64,000 bases of DNA from Symsagittifera roscoffensis (lineage: Eukaryota; Xenacoelomorpha; Acoela; Convolutidae). The stretch is from positions 56,765,964-56,829,963 of the forward strand of contig NC_087067.1 of NCBI RefSeq assembly GCF_963678635.1, given 5' to 3'. Each line of letters opens with the position of its first letter. The stretch's first letter is position 1. The notes below the pieces were generated by a model. The model had not been told where the DNA came from. It searched no databases and saw only the letters and a program-made list of their open reading frames with translations. The translations under genes and the position numbers were made by a program. Positions 1 through 8,009 of the stretch are shown in pieces.

Positions 1-2
1 CC

Positions 3-929
3 ATCTTGAAGAAAAGCAGAATGATTCCGTTAGGAATCATGCTCAGGTCCAAGATCGTGAGGGAAACGCTCAAGGCAAAATGTTATGATCTCGACCAGGT
101 AGAGGAGGGAACTGTCAGAATAGATGAAGATTTAATGAGGTTGCTCGAGAAACTATCAGATGATAAGCCCATGACCCAAGGGAAAGGTCAGGAAGCACCG
201 GAACTAACCATACTTCGGAGAGAAGAAACAGTGAACAATACTGACTCCTCAAAGGGAAATGTCACTGACAGCAAGGATGTTGTGCGATCACTGGTTGAAA
301 AAAGCCCCAAAAATATTCTGGAGCAGACAAAAGTCAGGGGTAAGAAAGTGACATTCAGAGAAGAGGCTGAACACCTGGGACTAGATCAAGAGTCCGGGGA
401 GTGGTCCAGATTCATGAAAGAAGAAGAAACCGGAGAAGGGAAATTGTCCGGGGAGCGTGAAGAATGGGATGAAGACTCGGATGAGAGCAGCGAAGACCAG
501 GACAGTCTATGCATGATACTGGCGGAAGAGAAGATAAGACAACACGACAGGGAGTTACAGACGGATCCATCTTCAGGAACGTACAATCTGGAAATACAAG
601 AGGTACGAGGTGGTGAAGAGCTCGAGAAAATAGCGGTTTCAAGAAAGCCATTCAGGGAACTATCGTGCAACTCAAACGTCAGAACGAATCTGGTACCAGA
701 AGACGACATGAAAATCATGAAAAGGATGATATGCGTGAAACTGAGCGATGACATCCACAACCCTGGTGAGATGAATGGACAGATCATGGCGCTAAAGGAG
801 CACGTCAAGGCGAGATATAGGCTGTCTGACCTAATAAGGGCCCAGAAGAATGACAAAATGACAAGTAAACTCTCCAAATGGATCCATTCGGGAGTCAAGG
901 AGAAGGGGGAACTCGAGGAAGACAGCTAA
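3..929 (+). CDS. Pol polyprotein, linker before integrase (5' partial)
   Basis: The frame is open from the left edge, so the true start is outside the window; the TTG at 6 is not a real start. The visible 308 codons are highly charged, rich in Glu, Asp, Ser and Lys, with no catalytic motif. The last ~40 residues match the position and style of the segment linking RNase H to the integrase zinc finger in Ty3/gypsy Pol. The frame ends at TAA 927-929, and the same frame continues at once into the integrase, so this is one polyprotein interrupted by a stop. The charged spacer is much longer than in typical gypsy Pol. The stop is most simply a nonsense mutation; readthrough is possible but not shown. 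Confidence 0.6.
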   Translation: MLKKSRMIPLGIMLRSKIVRETLKAKCYDLDQVEEGTVRIDEDLMRLLEKLSDDKPMTQGKGQEAPELTILRREETVNNTDSSKGNVTDSKDVVRSLVEKSPKNILEQTKVRGKKVTFREEAEHLGLDQESGEWSRFMKEEETGEGKLSGEREEWDEDSDESSEDQDSLCMILAEEKIRQHDRELQTDPSSGTYNLEIQEVRGGEELEKIAVSRKPFRELSCNSNVRTNLVPEDDMKIMKRMICVKLSDDIHNPGEMNGQIMALKEHVKARYRLSDLIRAQKNDKMTSKLSKWIHSGVKEKGELEEDS

Positions 930-3401
930 AAGATCTTGAGCCAGTTCTACAAAGAAAAGAGAGACTTATTTTATCACACAGCTGAAGGGGTGGTAGCGTG
1001 CAAGAGGAGAGATGAGGAAAAGATATTACACAAACACAACCTCATCATACTACCACAATTGTACCAAACGGAGGTGCTTTTCAGATCACACGACCAGATG
1101 GGCCACCAGGGGATAGATAAAGTACAACAAAGGATACTTCATAGGTTTGACTGGCCGGGAATGAGAAAAGCTTGCGAGAGATGGGTGAATGCCTGCCTAG
1201 CATGCCTTCAGGTAAAAGACCCAAGGAAGATGAAGTTTCCCCTCAAGTCTGTCGAGAGTTCGGAATTCAATGAGGTGGTGCAGATAGACCATCAGAAAAT
1301 CTGCATGACGGAGTCGGGTTATAACCAAATACTGGTTATAATAGATCACTTCACAAAGTTGGCGGAAGCAGTTCCTTGCCAGACAGCCTCAGCCGAGGAG
1401 ACATGTGATCATCTGATAACGCATTGGATATCGCGGTATGGTTGTCCAATGACTTTCCAGTCGGACAACGGCAAAGCCTTTGTGGGGGACTTGACAAAAG
1501 AATTGATGAAGAGATCGCACATTGCTCAAGCACACTCGACGACCTATCACCCACAGACCAATGGGTTGGTAGAGAGACAGAACAGGACACTGGTCAACAT
1601 GTTAAGGGTGTACTGCTCAAGATACATGACGGACTGGGACAAATACCTGCCACAGGTAGTAGGGGCCTATAACAGTACTCAGCACTCAACTACGGGCATC
1701 AGTCCTTTCATGATGTTGACAGGCAGGGAGAGGGCAATGCCTCTAACATTTTTCTACCCGGAATTCGAAGGGAAGAGGACGTCGCCTCAAGCATACGCGA
1801 AGGAAGCGATCAAAAGACAACAAGAGCTGAACGAGCTATGCAGGAGGAATACGGCGCAAGCGCAAATGAGACAACGCAAGAAATATGACGAGAAAATATT
1901 ACAAGCAAAACCATATGAAGTGGGCCAGTACGTGTGGGTCTTCCAAAATGTCATACCGCCCAAGGGAACAAAGAAACTACTCAAGAAGAGGAGGGGACCA
2001 TTCATGATAACGGAAGTACATCAACAAGGACGGTTCTACCGCTTGAGTACTGGGCGAGCAGCACATTACGAAAATCTGAAGCCTCACGTCCCGTCCCCGG
2101 AAGACTGGTGCCTACCGAAAGACATGGAGGGTCTCGAGTACCTGGTGGTAGAGCCAGCATGTGAAGTAAATGAAAAGGGCACCAGAGAGAAAAATGATGG
2201 CAATGAAAACTTGAGCTTGGACGACAATGAAAAGATAGAGGTGGAGTCTGAAGCAGGATCGTTTGCAGAAGAGGACTGGAACGACCCGGAGCAAGATGAG
2301 GTGCCGAAATGGATGGAGCCAGATCGACCAATATCACCGGGAACCAGAACTGGCAATCGTAAACGGACGGGCATGAGGTACAACAGATACGGGGATGACT
2401 TCTTGATTGACAAGGTACAGCCAGACAAATTGGGTGAGGAGTTACTGAGTGCAGGCGAACTGGAAGCCGAAGAGGAATGGCAGGTCATTGATGATGGTGG
2501 ACACTATCCCCAGGAAGACTACTCGACACCAGAAATGGAGACGGACCTCGAACAGAGCGAGATGGAAAGGAGGGAGAACACGAACTTGAGGATATTGGAG
2601 TGGATACGTGACGTCAAAGACGAAAGCCGCGAAGGACAAAGCATTCAGCAAGTCGATGTATCAGCGGCAAATTACATGAAGACAGGGGACCCTCTTTTCG
2701 GATGGACGGCAACAGACAGACCACTGGACATTCCTCAGGACAATTCAGACCCGACAACATCGACGGGGACGTCGATAAATATTTTTGTCCGGGGAGTGGG
2801 GGTAGGACTTACCCACACCGAAAATTTGATGACAAAGAAGCTTAAGGAAGTGAGAGAAGCAAGCGAATTGGAGCTGGAAGAAGAAGAGCCAGAGCCTAAC
2901 ATAGGCCGGAATTTCAAAACGAAATTTGAAATACCCAATCAGTACTCGGAAAACATCATGATAACAGATAGTGACTTCATCCTGTCAAACAGAACGAGCG
3001 CGATCTGCATCACGGCAGACATGAGTTTCAAATCAAGACTGGAGGCTGACTTCAAGAGAGAATACCAGAACGTAGAGTTTCTGTTCAGACAGAGACCAGG
3101 ACTGGGAGGGATGGCAGCGCTCCCACCATCAGTAGCACAAGTCCCGGGGAAATACCTGTGCTTCTTAGTGACGAGGGTCAATGACAGGAACACAATTGAT
3201 CCTGAACACGTAATGTTGGCACTAACAAGACTACGAGACTTCATGATTGGAAGAGAGATAACAGAGATCTCGATGCCGGTGTATGACCCGAACAGGGGCA
3301 AACTGAGCCCAAGGGAATTGTACGCTATCTTGCATGTGGTCTTTGCGGAAACTGAGATAATGGTGTATCTTCATAAGAAGTACTACTTGAGCATCGCCTG
3401 A
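930..3401 (+). CDS. Pol C-terminal part: Ty3/gypsy integrase, acidic tail, macro-like domain
   Basis: Numbered from the TTG at 936. A zinc-binding His2Cys2 domain has H52, H57, C87 and C90. The catalytic triad is D118, D177 and E213, with 35 residues between the second Asp and the Glu, the D-D35-E spacing of retroelement integrases. TYHPQTNGLVER surrounds the Glu as in Ty3/gypsy. A GPY/F-like module follows with GPF at 354-356. This enzyme would join element cDNA into host chromosomes in the nucleus. Residues ~390-665 are an acidic low-complexity tail with an RYNRYGDD motif like those at gypsy Pol C-termini. Residues 671-821 look like a macro domain (separate entry). The real protein is not initiated here; it continues from the preceding frame across TAA 927. 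All visible integrase catalytic residues are present. Confidence 0.9.
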   Translation, partial: KILSQFYKEKRDLFYHTAEGVVACKRRDEEKILHKHNLIILPQLYQTEVLFRSHDQMGHQGIDKVQQRILHRFDWPGMRKACERWVNACLACLQVKDPRKMKFPLKSVESSEFNEVVQIDHQKICMTESGYNQILVIIDHFTKLAEAVPCQTASAEETCDHLITHWISRYGCPMTFQSDNGKAFVGDLTKELMKRSHIAQAHSTTYHPQTNGLVERQNRTLVNMLRVYCSRYMTDWDKYLPQVVGAYNSTQHSTTGISPFMMLTGRERAMPLTFFYPEFEGKRTSPQAYAKEAIKRQQELNELCRRNTAQAQMRQRKKYDEKILQAKPYEVGQYVWVFQNVIPPKGTKKLLKKRRGPFMITEVHQQGRFYRLSTGRAAHYENLKPHVPSPEDWCLPKDMEGLEYLVVEPACEVNEKGTREKNDGNENLSLDDNEKIEVESEAGSFAEEDWNDPEQDEVPKWMEPDRPISPGTRTGNRKRTGMRYNRYGDDFLIDKVQPDKLGEELLSAGELEAEEEWQVIDDGGHYPQEDYSTPEMETDLEQSEMERRENTNLRILEWIRDVKDESREGQSIQQVDVSAANYMKTGDPLFGWTATDRPLDIPQDNSDPTTSTGTSINIFVRGVGVGLTHTENLMTKKLKEVREASELELEEEEPEPNIGRNFKTKFEIPNQYSENIMITDSDFILSNRTSAICITADMSFKSRLEADFKREYQNVEFLFRQRPGLGGMAALPPSVAQVPGKYLCFLVTRVNDRNTIDPEHVMLALTRLRDFMIGREITEISMPVYDPNRGKLSPRELYAILHVVFAETEIMVYLHKKYYLSIA
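2946..3401 (+). other. Macro-like (ADP-ribose binding fold) domain at the Pol C-terminus
   Basis: About 150 residues follow the element order of macro domains of the OARD1/TARG1 type: a hydrophobic strand ending ICITADMS, a helix with FKREYQNV, a strand YLCFLVTRV, a helix LALTRLRDFM, then EITEISMP, a helix with AILHVVF, and a final strand EIMVYL. Known family members bind or hydrolyse ADP-ribose or O-acyl-ADP-ribose. Here the first loop lacks the usual Gly-x-Gly, and the GCGLD-type second loop is replaced by VYDPNRGKL, so ligand binding or catalysis may be altered or lost. The call rests on motif order and strand/helix pattern judged by eye. It is in frame with the integrase and ends at the stop, so it is a natural fusion rather than a separate gene. 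Confidence 0.68.
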
Positions 3402-3856
3402 GTCGGGTACACGGGAGTATCGAGTCGGGTGTGAGTGAGGGGTCTTGAGCTAGGTACTGAGGTACAAAACAGGTAAGGGATCTTAGGGGTGATTGGCATG
3501 ACAATTATTATTTTAAATGATTGATGGTGCTAAAACATAAAATGTATCTGCATGTTTTTAGAGAATTTCAATTGAACTATTTTAGTAGGGCGAAAAGGAG
3601 AGGGTTTTTAATCATAAAAGTAATGGGGTTTTCTGGTTAGGGACACAGCTTGTCGGTCTAAAAAATTGGGTGTTATTTTCAGATTGATTTGTTGAGCTCA
3701 AATTGACTACTCATCTATACTCAATTAAAGGAAGAAAACGACATCTCAAGAAAACTCAAGTTGCTCAGGTAAAACTCAAGTTGCTCAGCTAAAACTCAAG
3801 TTGCTCAGGTAAAACTCAAGTTGCTAATACTCAAGGACTCAATTGAAATCACAGAA
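3402..3856. other. Intergenic region between Pol and ORF A
   Basis: A 455 bp gap, the longest between genes of the block. Its first 80 bases are G-rich and could include a polypurine-like stretch; the rest is A+T-rich with no long ORF. It ends in a short tandem repeat. I see no LTR ends or primer-binding site. It may hold a promoter or splice acceptor for the downstream ORFs, but nothing here proves it. Confidence 0.5.
3751..3826 (+). repeat. 20-bp tandem repeat, about 3.8 copies
   Basis: The unit is aaaactcaagttgctcaggt with one g/c difference in the second copy. The last copy is partial and runs into the region just before the ORF A start codon (3857). Each unit contains CTCAAG, the hexamer enriched across this element. 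The position directly upstream of an ORF suggests a regulatory or structural role (inference). Confidence 0.9.
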
Positions 3857-6625
3857 ATGGCAGATCGATACTGGAAGTCCATGCCGTCGGCTCTGAAAAA
3901 GCCCACATTTGACGAATTATACAGACGGCTGAGAGATCTGGATTATACTCAAGTGGACGAGAGAATGGCAGTGATGCTGAATGTCATCCTACAATTGGAG
4001 GAAGAGGGCGAGTGTCGAGAGTCTGCGACGGAAGCGGTTTTGATGGTAGGCTACACCACTGATGGGGTGTCCAATCAAGAACAAACCAGATGGCTGTCCT
4101 GGAACGTGGATGGAGCAATAAGGGGGTTCGACTTGGCGAGGAACCCTGGCCTGAACAACAACACAGAGTATGGCGCGGGGGAATTCCCACTGCCGGTCAG
4201 ACCATCAGTCAGGTCCGCGAGCCAGAGTACGAGTAAAGTACCATCGATGTCACGGGCACAGCAGACGGGGGAAGCTTATCCGGACGTCAGTGCCATGAAA
4301 AAAGAACTCGAGAGGACCCAGCGGGAAAGGAATAAGGCGAACCTCGACCGGGATCAAGCGGTGCTCGAGAGGGATCAAGCGCGGAGAGAACTGGACATGA
4401 TGAAAGCTGAACGGCTGCAGGCAGAAAAGGTGCGGGAGAATGCCGCGAATTGCGAACAGCTGAAGCAGGCTCTCGAGAGAGATCAAGCAAAACTTGAGAG
4501 GATCCAGCAACAACAACGCGAGCTCGATATGCAAAAAGGGGCTAGGCCCAAAGAACGGGTAGTGACTGTCTCAAGGCCAGAGTCACGCATGGAAGTGGAT
4601 GAAGCTCCTAGGTCAAAGGGACGGTTCAACCTCGATCGTGCGGCTCAGGAGCATATGAATGAGGGGCTGGAGGTATGGATACCACCCGAATCAACGTCCT
4701 CCCTGCGTGGAATGGAGACTCAAGTAATACGACCATTGATGGACGTCGCATTGCCTGGATACACACCGAGTTCGACCCCGGGTAGTAGTCAGGTGAGTGG
4801 CGGCTCGTCACGATTGAAAGAGTTGCACGAGAGGCTACAGCTGAGGAATCGCGAGAGTCCGGCAAGAGTGGATTTACCCTCGACTTGGGGGGAACAACCT
4901 GTCAGGAGTGTGGTGATCTCGAGCTACAAGAAGAATACGGAAGGGAGATATCGCAAGCACAATCGGATAGACTGGAATGCGGCTCAGAGGGAGAGGAGAG
5001 ATTGCTTCCACGACGCGACTTGGGTGGAATACTTCACGTATCCGCGAGTGCCTGAAGGCGCGGTTCACTTGATCATTGGGGACAGCTTGCTGCGGGCGCT
5101 GACCCGGATCCAGTCCCATTGGCAAACGGGAATCTTGAGCTTCGCCGGAGCCGCAACGCCGCAGATGTTAGCGACACCTGAAATGCTAGGGATGGTGAGT
5201 GTATACACGGTCACCCTGATGGTCGGGACGAATGATGTGTCCAGGGGGGAAGCAAGGAAGGTGACAAGGCTGCACGAAAAGATGAGCTGCATTCTCGAGG
5301 AAATACGGATCCAAATGGATCCGGCCATTCTCACGGTGTGTACTGTTCCCTACAACATGGGAGCGGATCAACATGCGGTAGAGATGAACACAAAAGTGCG
5401 AGGCCTGAACGAAACAGTCAGGAAGATCCATCAGAGGAGTGTCCTTCCCCTTAGGCTACTGGACGTGGCTGAGCAAATGGAGCTAACCTCTTTCCCTGAC
5501 GATGCGTCTGCGGATGGCATTCACTTTGATAGGCCCAGAGGGGTGGAGTGGTTGAACAACGTCTTTCAAAGACATATATGCGCGCTAGAGGCGGATTTGC
5601 TGGAAACAGCACAGGTCACGTTCGGACCACCCCCAAACCCACCCTTCTTCAACCCGAGATCTTTGTCCAGTCGCTTGGGCGAGAGAGCCGATTCTAGAGA
5701 TAGTGAGAGGAATAGCCGGGCCAAGTTACCGAGCACCACGCCCATGGAAGCTGATGAAGTGGCATCAGCAACTCCCCAGGGATCGATAATATCCTCAGTG
5801 GTGGTTGCGGAGAAAAAGAGGTCAGAGAAGCCACTGGAGACCAACAGACAGAAATATGAAGAAAAGGTCAAGGAACTGGATCTGGAGGACCTAGAATGTA
5901 GGCAGGAGCTAGCGAGAACTTTGGGTCTTGAACAGGTATCACACGAAGACTTGGGGAGACACAAGTGCGTGGACTGGTTGAAAGCTCATGAAACACGTTT
6001 CTCGAGAGCGAAGTTGACAGAGATAGCAGATCTGAGTGGAATTCCCACAAAGTCGATGATGGGACCAATTAATTATAGACCACTCAAGTCTTTGGGGAGC
6101 CCGGGACTGGTGGTGGAGCCTCCCAAGCACCGAACCAGCATTGCAAGGATTAGAGTGGCCACTCCAGCACAGTTGAGAGTGGTCGACAAACTGATGAACC
6201 CAAGAGAGATGGAGTTACCAGACGCCGCATATGAAGGCGCAAAATTAGCCAATGACCCCCGATATGGGAAACCCTGCGGGCAGGCGCAACTGGCCAAAAC
6301 CTTAGCGGTTTACGACAGGGCAGACCCAACTGCAGCAAGGGTGGTTATCGTGGCAGGATCAGATTTTGAAGGTACGTCTCCCAAGTTGTTTTGGCCAGAA
6401 ACCCTGATATATGCCTTGCCGGGAGCGGAGCTAAACCAGATGTTGACCCTGGTGGTGGCAATGAAGTCAGAAATGCCCTGCGAACCTGAGTTACTGCTGT
6501 TTGCAGGGATGAACGATCATCTGCACGCAACGGGATTTCTTGAGCAGCTCAAGGGTGGTGAACCTACGCCAAAGAGGATCTGGGAGGCCATCCAGACCTT
6601 ATTCGCGGCGATAAATGAAGTATAA
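3857..6625 (+). CDS. ORF A: coiled-coil protein with SGNH/GDSL esterase domain
   Basis: ATG at 3857 is chosen; the frame is open 12 codons further upstream but only through repeat DNA. Residues ~147-232 form a charged coiled coil with repeated LERDQA-type units. Residues ~400-575 carry the SGNH hydrolase blocks: G408-D409-S410 (nucleophile Ser), a Gly block near FAGAATP, G457-T458-N459-D460, and D553-G-I-H556. All four catalytic positions (S, G, N, H) plus the Asp look intact, so esterase or acyl-hydrolase activity is plausible. Esterase domains are known in ORF1 proteins of CR1/L2-type LINEs; here the domain follows a gypsy-type Pol. Residues ~825-890 begin a second SGNH-like region with GSDFEG and FAGMNDH. 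TAA at 6623 cuts that region. The N-terminal part is homologous to 16710-17143 in copy 2. Confidence 0.85.
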   Translation: MADRYWKSMPSALKKPTFDELYRRLRDLDYTQVDERMAVMLNVILQLEEEGECRESATEAVLMVGYTTDGVSNQEQTRWLSWNVDGAIRGFDLARNPGLNNNTEYGAGEFPLPVRPSVRSASQSTSKVPSMSRAQQTGEAYPDVSAMKKELERTQRERNKANLDRDQAVLERDQARRELDMMKAERLQAEKVRENAANCEQLKQALERDQAKLERIQQQQRELDMQKGARPKERVVTVSRPESRMEVDEAPRSKGRFNLDRAAQEHMNEGLEVWIPPESTSSLRGMETQVIRPLMDVALPGYTPSSTPGSSQVSGGSSRLKELHERLQLRNRESPARVDLPSTWGEQPVRSVVISSYKKNTEGRYRKHNRIDWNAAQRERRDCFHDATWVEYFTYPRVPEGAVHLIIGDSLLRALTRIQSHWQTGILSFAGAATPQMLATPEMLGMVSVYTVTLMVGTNDVSRGEARKVTRLHEKMSCILEEIRIQMDPAILTVCTVPYNMGADQHAVEMNTKVRGLNETVRKIHQRSVLPLRLLDVAEQMELTSFPDDASADGIHFDRPRGVEWLNNVFQRHICALEADLLETAQVTFGPPPNPPFFNPRSLSSRLGERADSRDSERNSRAKLPSTTPMEADEVASATPQGSIISSVVVAEKKRSEKPLETNRQKYEEKVKELDLEDLECRQELARTLGLEQVSHEDLGRHKCVDWLKAHETRFSRAKLTEIADLSGIPTKSMMGPINYRPLKSLGSPGLVVEPPKHRTSIARIRVATPAQLRVVDKLMNPREMELPDAAYEGAKLANDPRYGKPCGQAQLAKTLAVYDRADPTAARVVIVAGSDFEGTSPKLFWPETLIYALPGAELNQMLTLVVAMKSEMPCEPELLLFAGMNDHLHATGFLEQLKGGEPTPKRIWEAIQTLFAAINEV

Positions 6626-6925
6626 GAGAATGTTGCCTCAAGATTCGGCTCCAAGACAAAAGTGGCGTTCACAACATCCCCCGGGTACTCGAGCATGCCG
6701 CTTGCTCTGCAATTCGTGTACGCGATCTTGATCTTGATCGCAGAGAGGAATGGGTGGCGTGTCCTGATGGCAGCTCCCAACCGAGAATTGGAACCGACGA
6801 ACTTGAGACTGCGCAAATCAGAACTCGCGGCAGCATGGGCGGACGTCTCCCATGCATTGAGAGGCTTTTACGAGTTGGCCGACATCCTCATCGTATTAGA
6901 CGAGGTCCTCTTACTGGAAATTTAG
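6626..6925 (+). CDS. ORF A continuation after in-frame TAA: rest of the second SGNH-like region
   Basis: The ORF A frame stays open for 99 more codons after the TAA at 6623 and ends at TAG 6923-6925. The residues fit the continuing fold: a strand KVAFTTSPGY, a long helix, a strand WRVLMAAPN, then a helical stretch. This supports the upstream GSDFEG and MNDH motifs being half of one disrupted domain. The order Gly-Ser-Asp in place of Gly-Asp-Ser, and the lack of an evident Asp-x-x-His, suggest it is catalytically dead or only structurally SGNH-like. Either a nonsense mutation split ORF A, or the short tail is added by readthrough. Independent initiation is unlikely because no good ATG lies near its start. 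Confidence 0.5.
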   Translation, partial: ENVASRFGSKTKVAFTTSPGYSSMPLALQFVYAILILIAERNGWRVLMAAPNRELEPTNLRLRKSELAAAWADVSHALRGFYELADILIVLDEVLLLEI

Positions 6926-7004
6926 GCAACTCAAGCTCAGCCCGATCATTAGGGATGATCATCCAGTGATAGTTCACCTGACGGCTAGTCTGTGGTTTCG
7001 GGAC

Positions 7005-8009
7005 ATGGAATTGACCATCACGAGCTCGACCAGCAGATCTAGAGGGCCAAACAACGAAAGGAAGAACGTGGCCGCATCGGAGAAGCAACTAGAGTCGATG
7101 GTGCATCGGTTGGCACAAGAGGGAGGCAAATGGCCCTTCTTAACCCCAAGATTGGAAAACGCCACAAGGAAAACAAGAGAGGATGCGCCGCCTCTGGTGA
7201 AGCAGATCTGGGATTTTCTTGAGGAGCAACTGGGAAAAGCTGAGGAGAGGGAGATGACGGTTGGCAGGTTCGTCACAGCAGCCAATGAGGTCACGATTGG
7301 AGGGTTTTGGAGGGAGCACGCGTGGGGTGAGCTAAAGACGAGGAGGGATCATGAGATTCTCGAGTTCTTGAGTCCTTGTTGGGGAAAAGAGTTCCTGACT
7401 GAAGTGTACAGCGCGAAGGAGACGATCTTCAAAGCATTCATACAGGAGGTGTTGAATATGCCTATCAGCCTGTTGCTGGCGCTGTACCTGGTCTACCCGA
7501 GATACTTGTTTAATATGGGCCCTGCATACATGTTCAGTCGTGGCGTGGACGCCCTCAGAATAGACGGATACTTGACGCTAGTGCTTCTGACCCACGGTGA
7601 ACTGGCGTCATTTCACCGATTGATGAGGTATGGGGAGCCCCTGTCGATGGGAAGAACACACTCGAGTATTGAGACCTACTCGTACAAGTGTGCGGCCGGG
7701 CTAAGGACGCTGCTAGTGCAGTATCTACTGATGCAGAACAGGCACATGACTGGTGAAGAAAAGAGCCCGAAGACAAGAGAGGAATGGAGAAAAGTGAATG
7801 GAGGCATGCCCCTACTAACGGATCTATGCCTGGTCATGAGATCGGATCCCATGGGGATCATCCGGGGGCTAGGGGAGGTCGTGACTTGTATCTATGGACC
7901 GGCCATCACGTTCGCATTTCCAGATCCTTTGGTGGCAGCTTATCGATACTCCGTGACCCACGTGAGCCTCATCAGCGTACTATATGGAACGACACTGAAC
8001 TGGTGTTAG
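7005..8009 (+). CDS. ORF B, first part: unrecognised retroelement protein
   Basis: ATG at 7005 is the first Met; the frame is open from about 6900. The 334 residues start with a Ser/Arg/Lys-rich basic segment. A mixed helical region follows, with a hydrophobic stretch (about LLLALYLVYPRYLF) that might be a buried helix or a weak membrane segment. No signal peptide, zinc knuckle or protease motif is visible and I do not recognise the family. It begins 80 bp after ORF A and ends at TAG 8007-8009, after which the same frame continues without a break. Position and composition argue for the first part of one ~810-residue protein. A Gag-like or accessory structural role is possible but unsupported by motifs. 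Confidence 0.65.
   Translation: MELTITSSTSRSRGPNNERKNVAASEKQLESMVHRLAQEGGKWPFLTPRLENATRKTREDAPPLVKQIWDFLEEQLGKAEEREMTVGRFVTAANEVTIGGFWREHAWGELKTRRDHEILEFLSPCWGKEFLTEVYSAKETIFKAFIQEVLNMPISLLLALYLVYPRYLFNMGPAYMFSRGVDALRIDGYLTLVLLTHGELASFHRLMRYGEPLSMGRTHSSIETYSYKCAAGLRTLLVQYLLMQNRHMTGEEKSPKTREEWRKVNGGMPLLTDLCLVMRSDPMGIIRGLGEVVTCIYGPAITFAFPDPLVAAYRYSVTHVSLISVLYGTTLNWC

Noticed and set aside
386-898. Minus-strand frames opposite Pol and ORFs A to C
   Set aside because: Shadows of a purine-rich, strongly coding plus strand.
6662-6925. Separate small gene starting at the GTG at 6662
   Set aside because: Same frame as ORF A, no ATG start, and its content completes the disrupted second SGNH-like region.
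927-8009. Alternative genetic code in which TAA and TAG are sense codons
   Set aside because: All other genes, including the zinc-finger ORFs, end at ordinary stops, and the retroelement frames show only three internal stops. Reassignment would give many.
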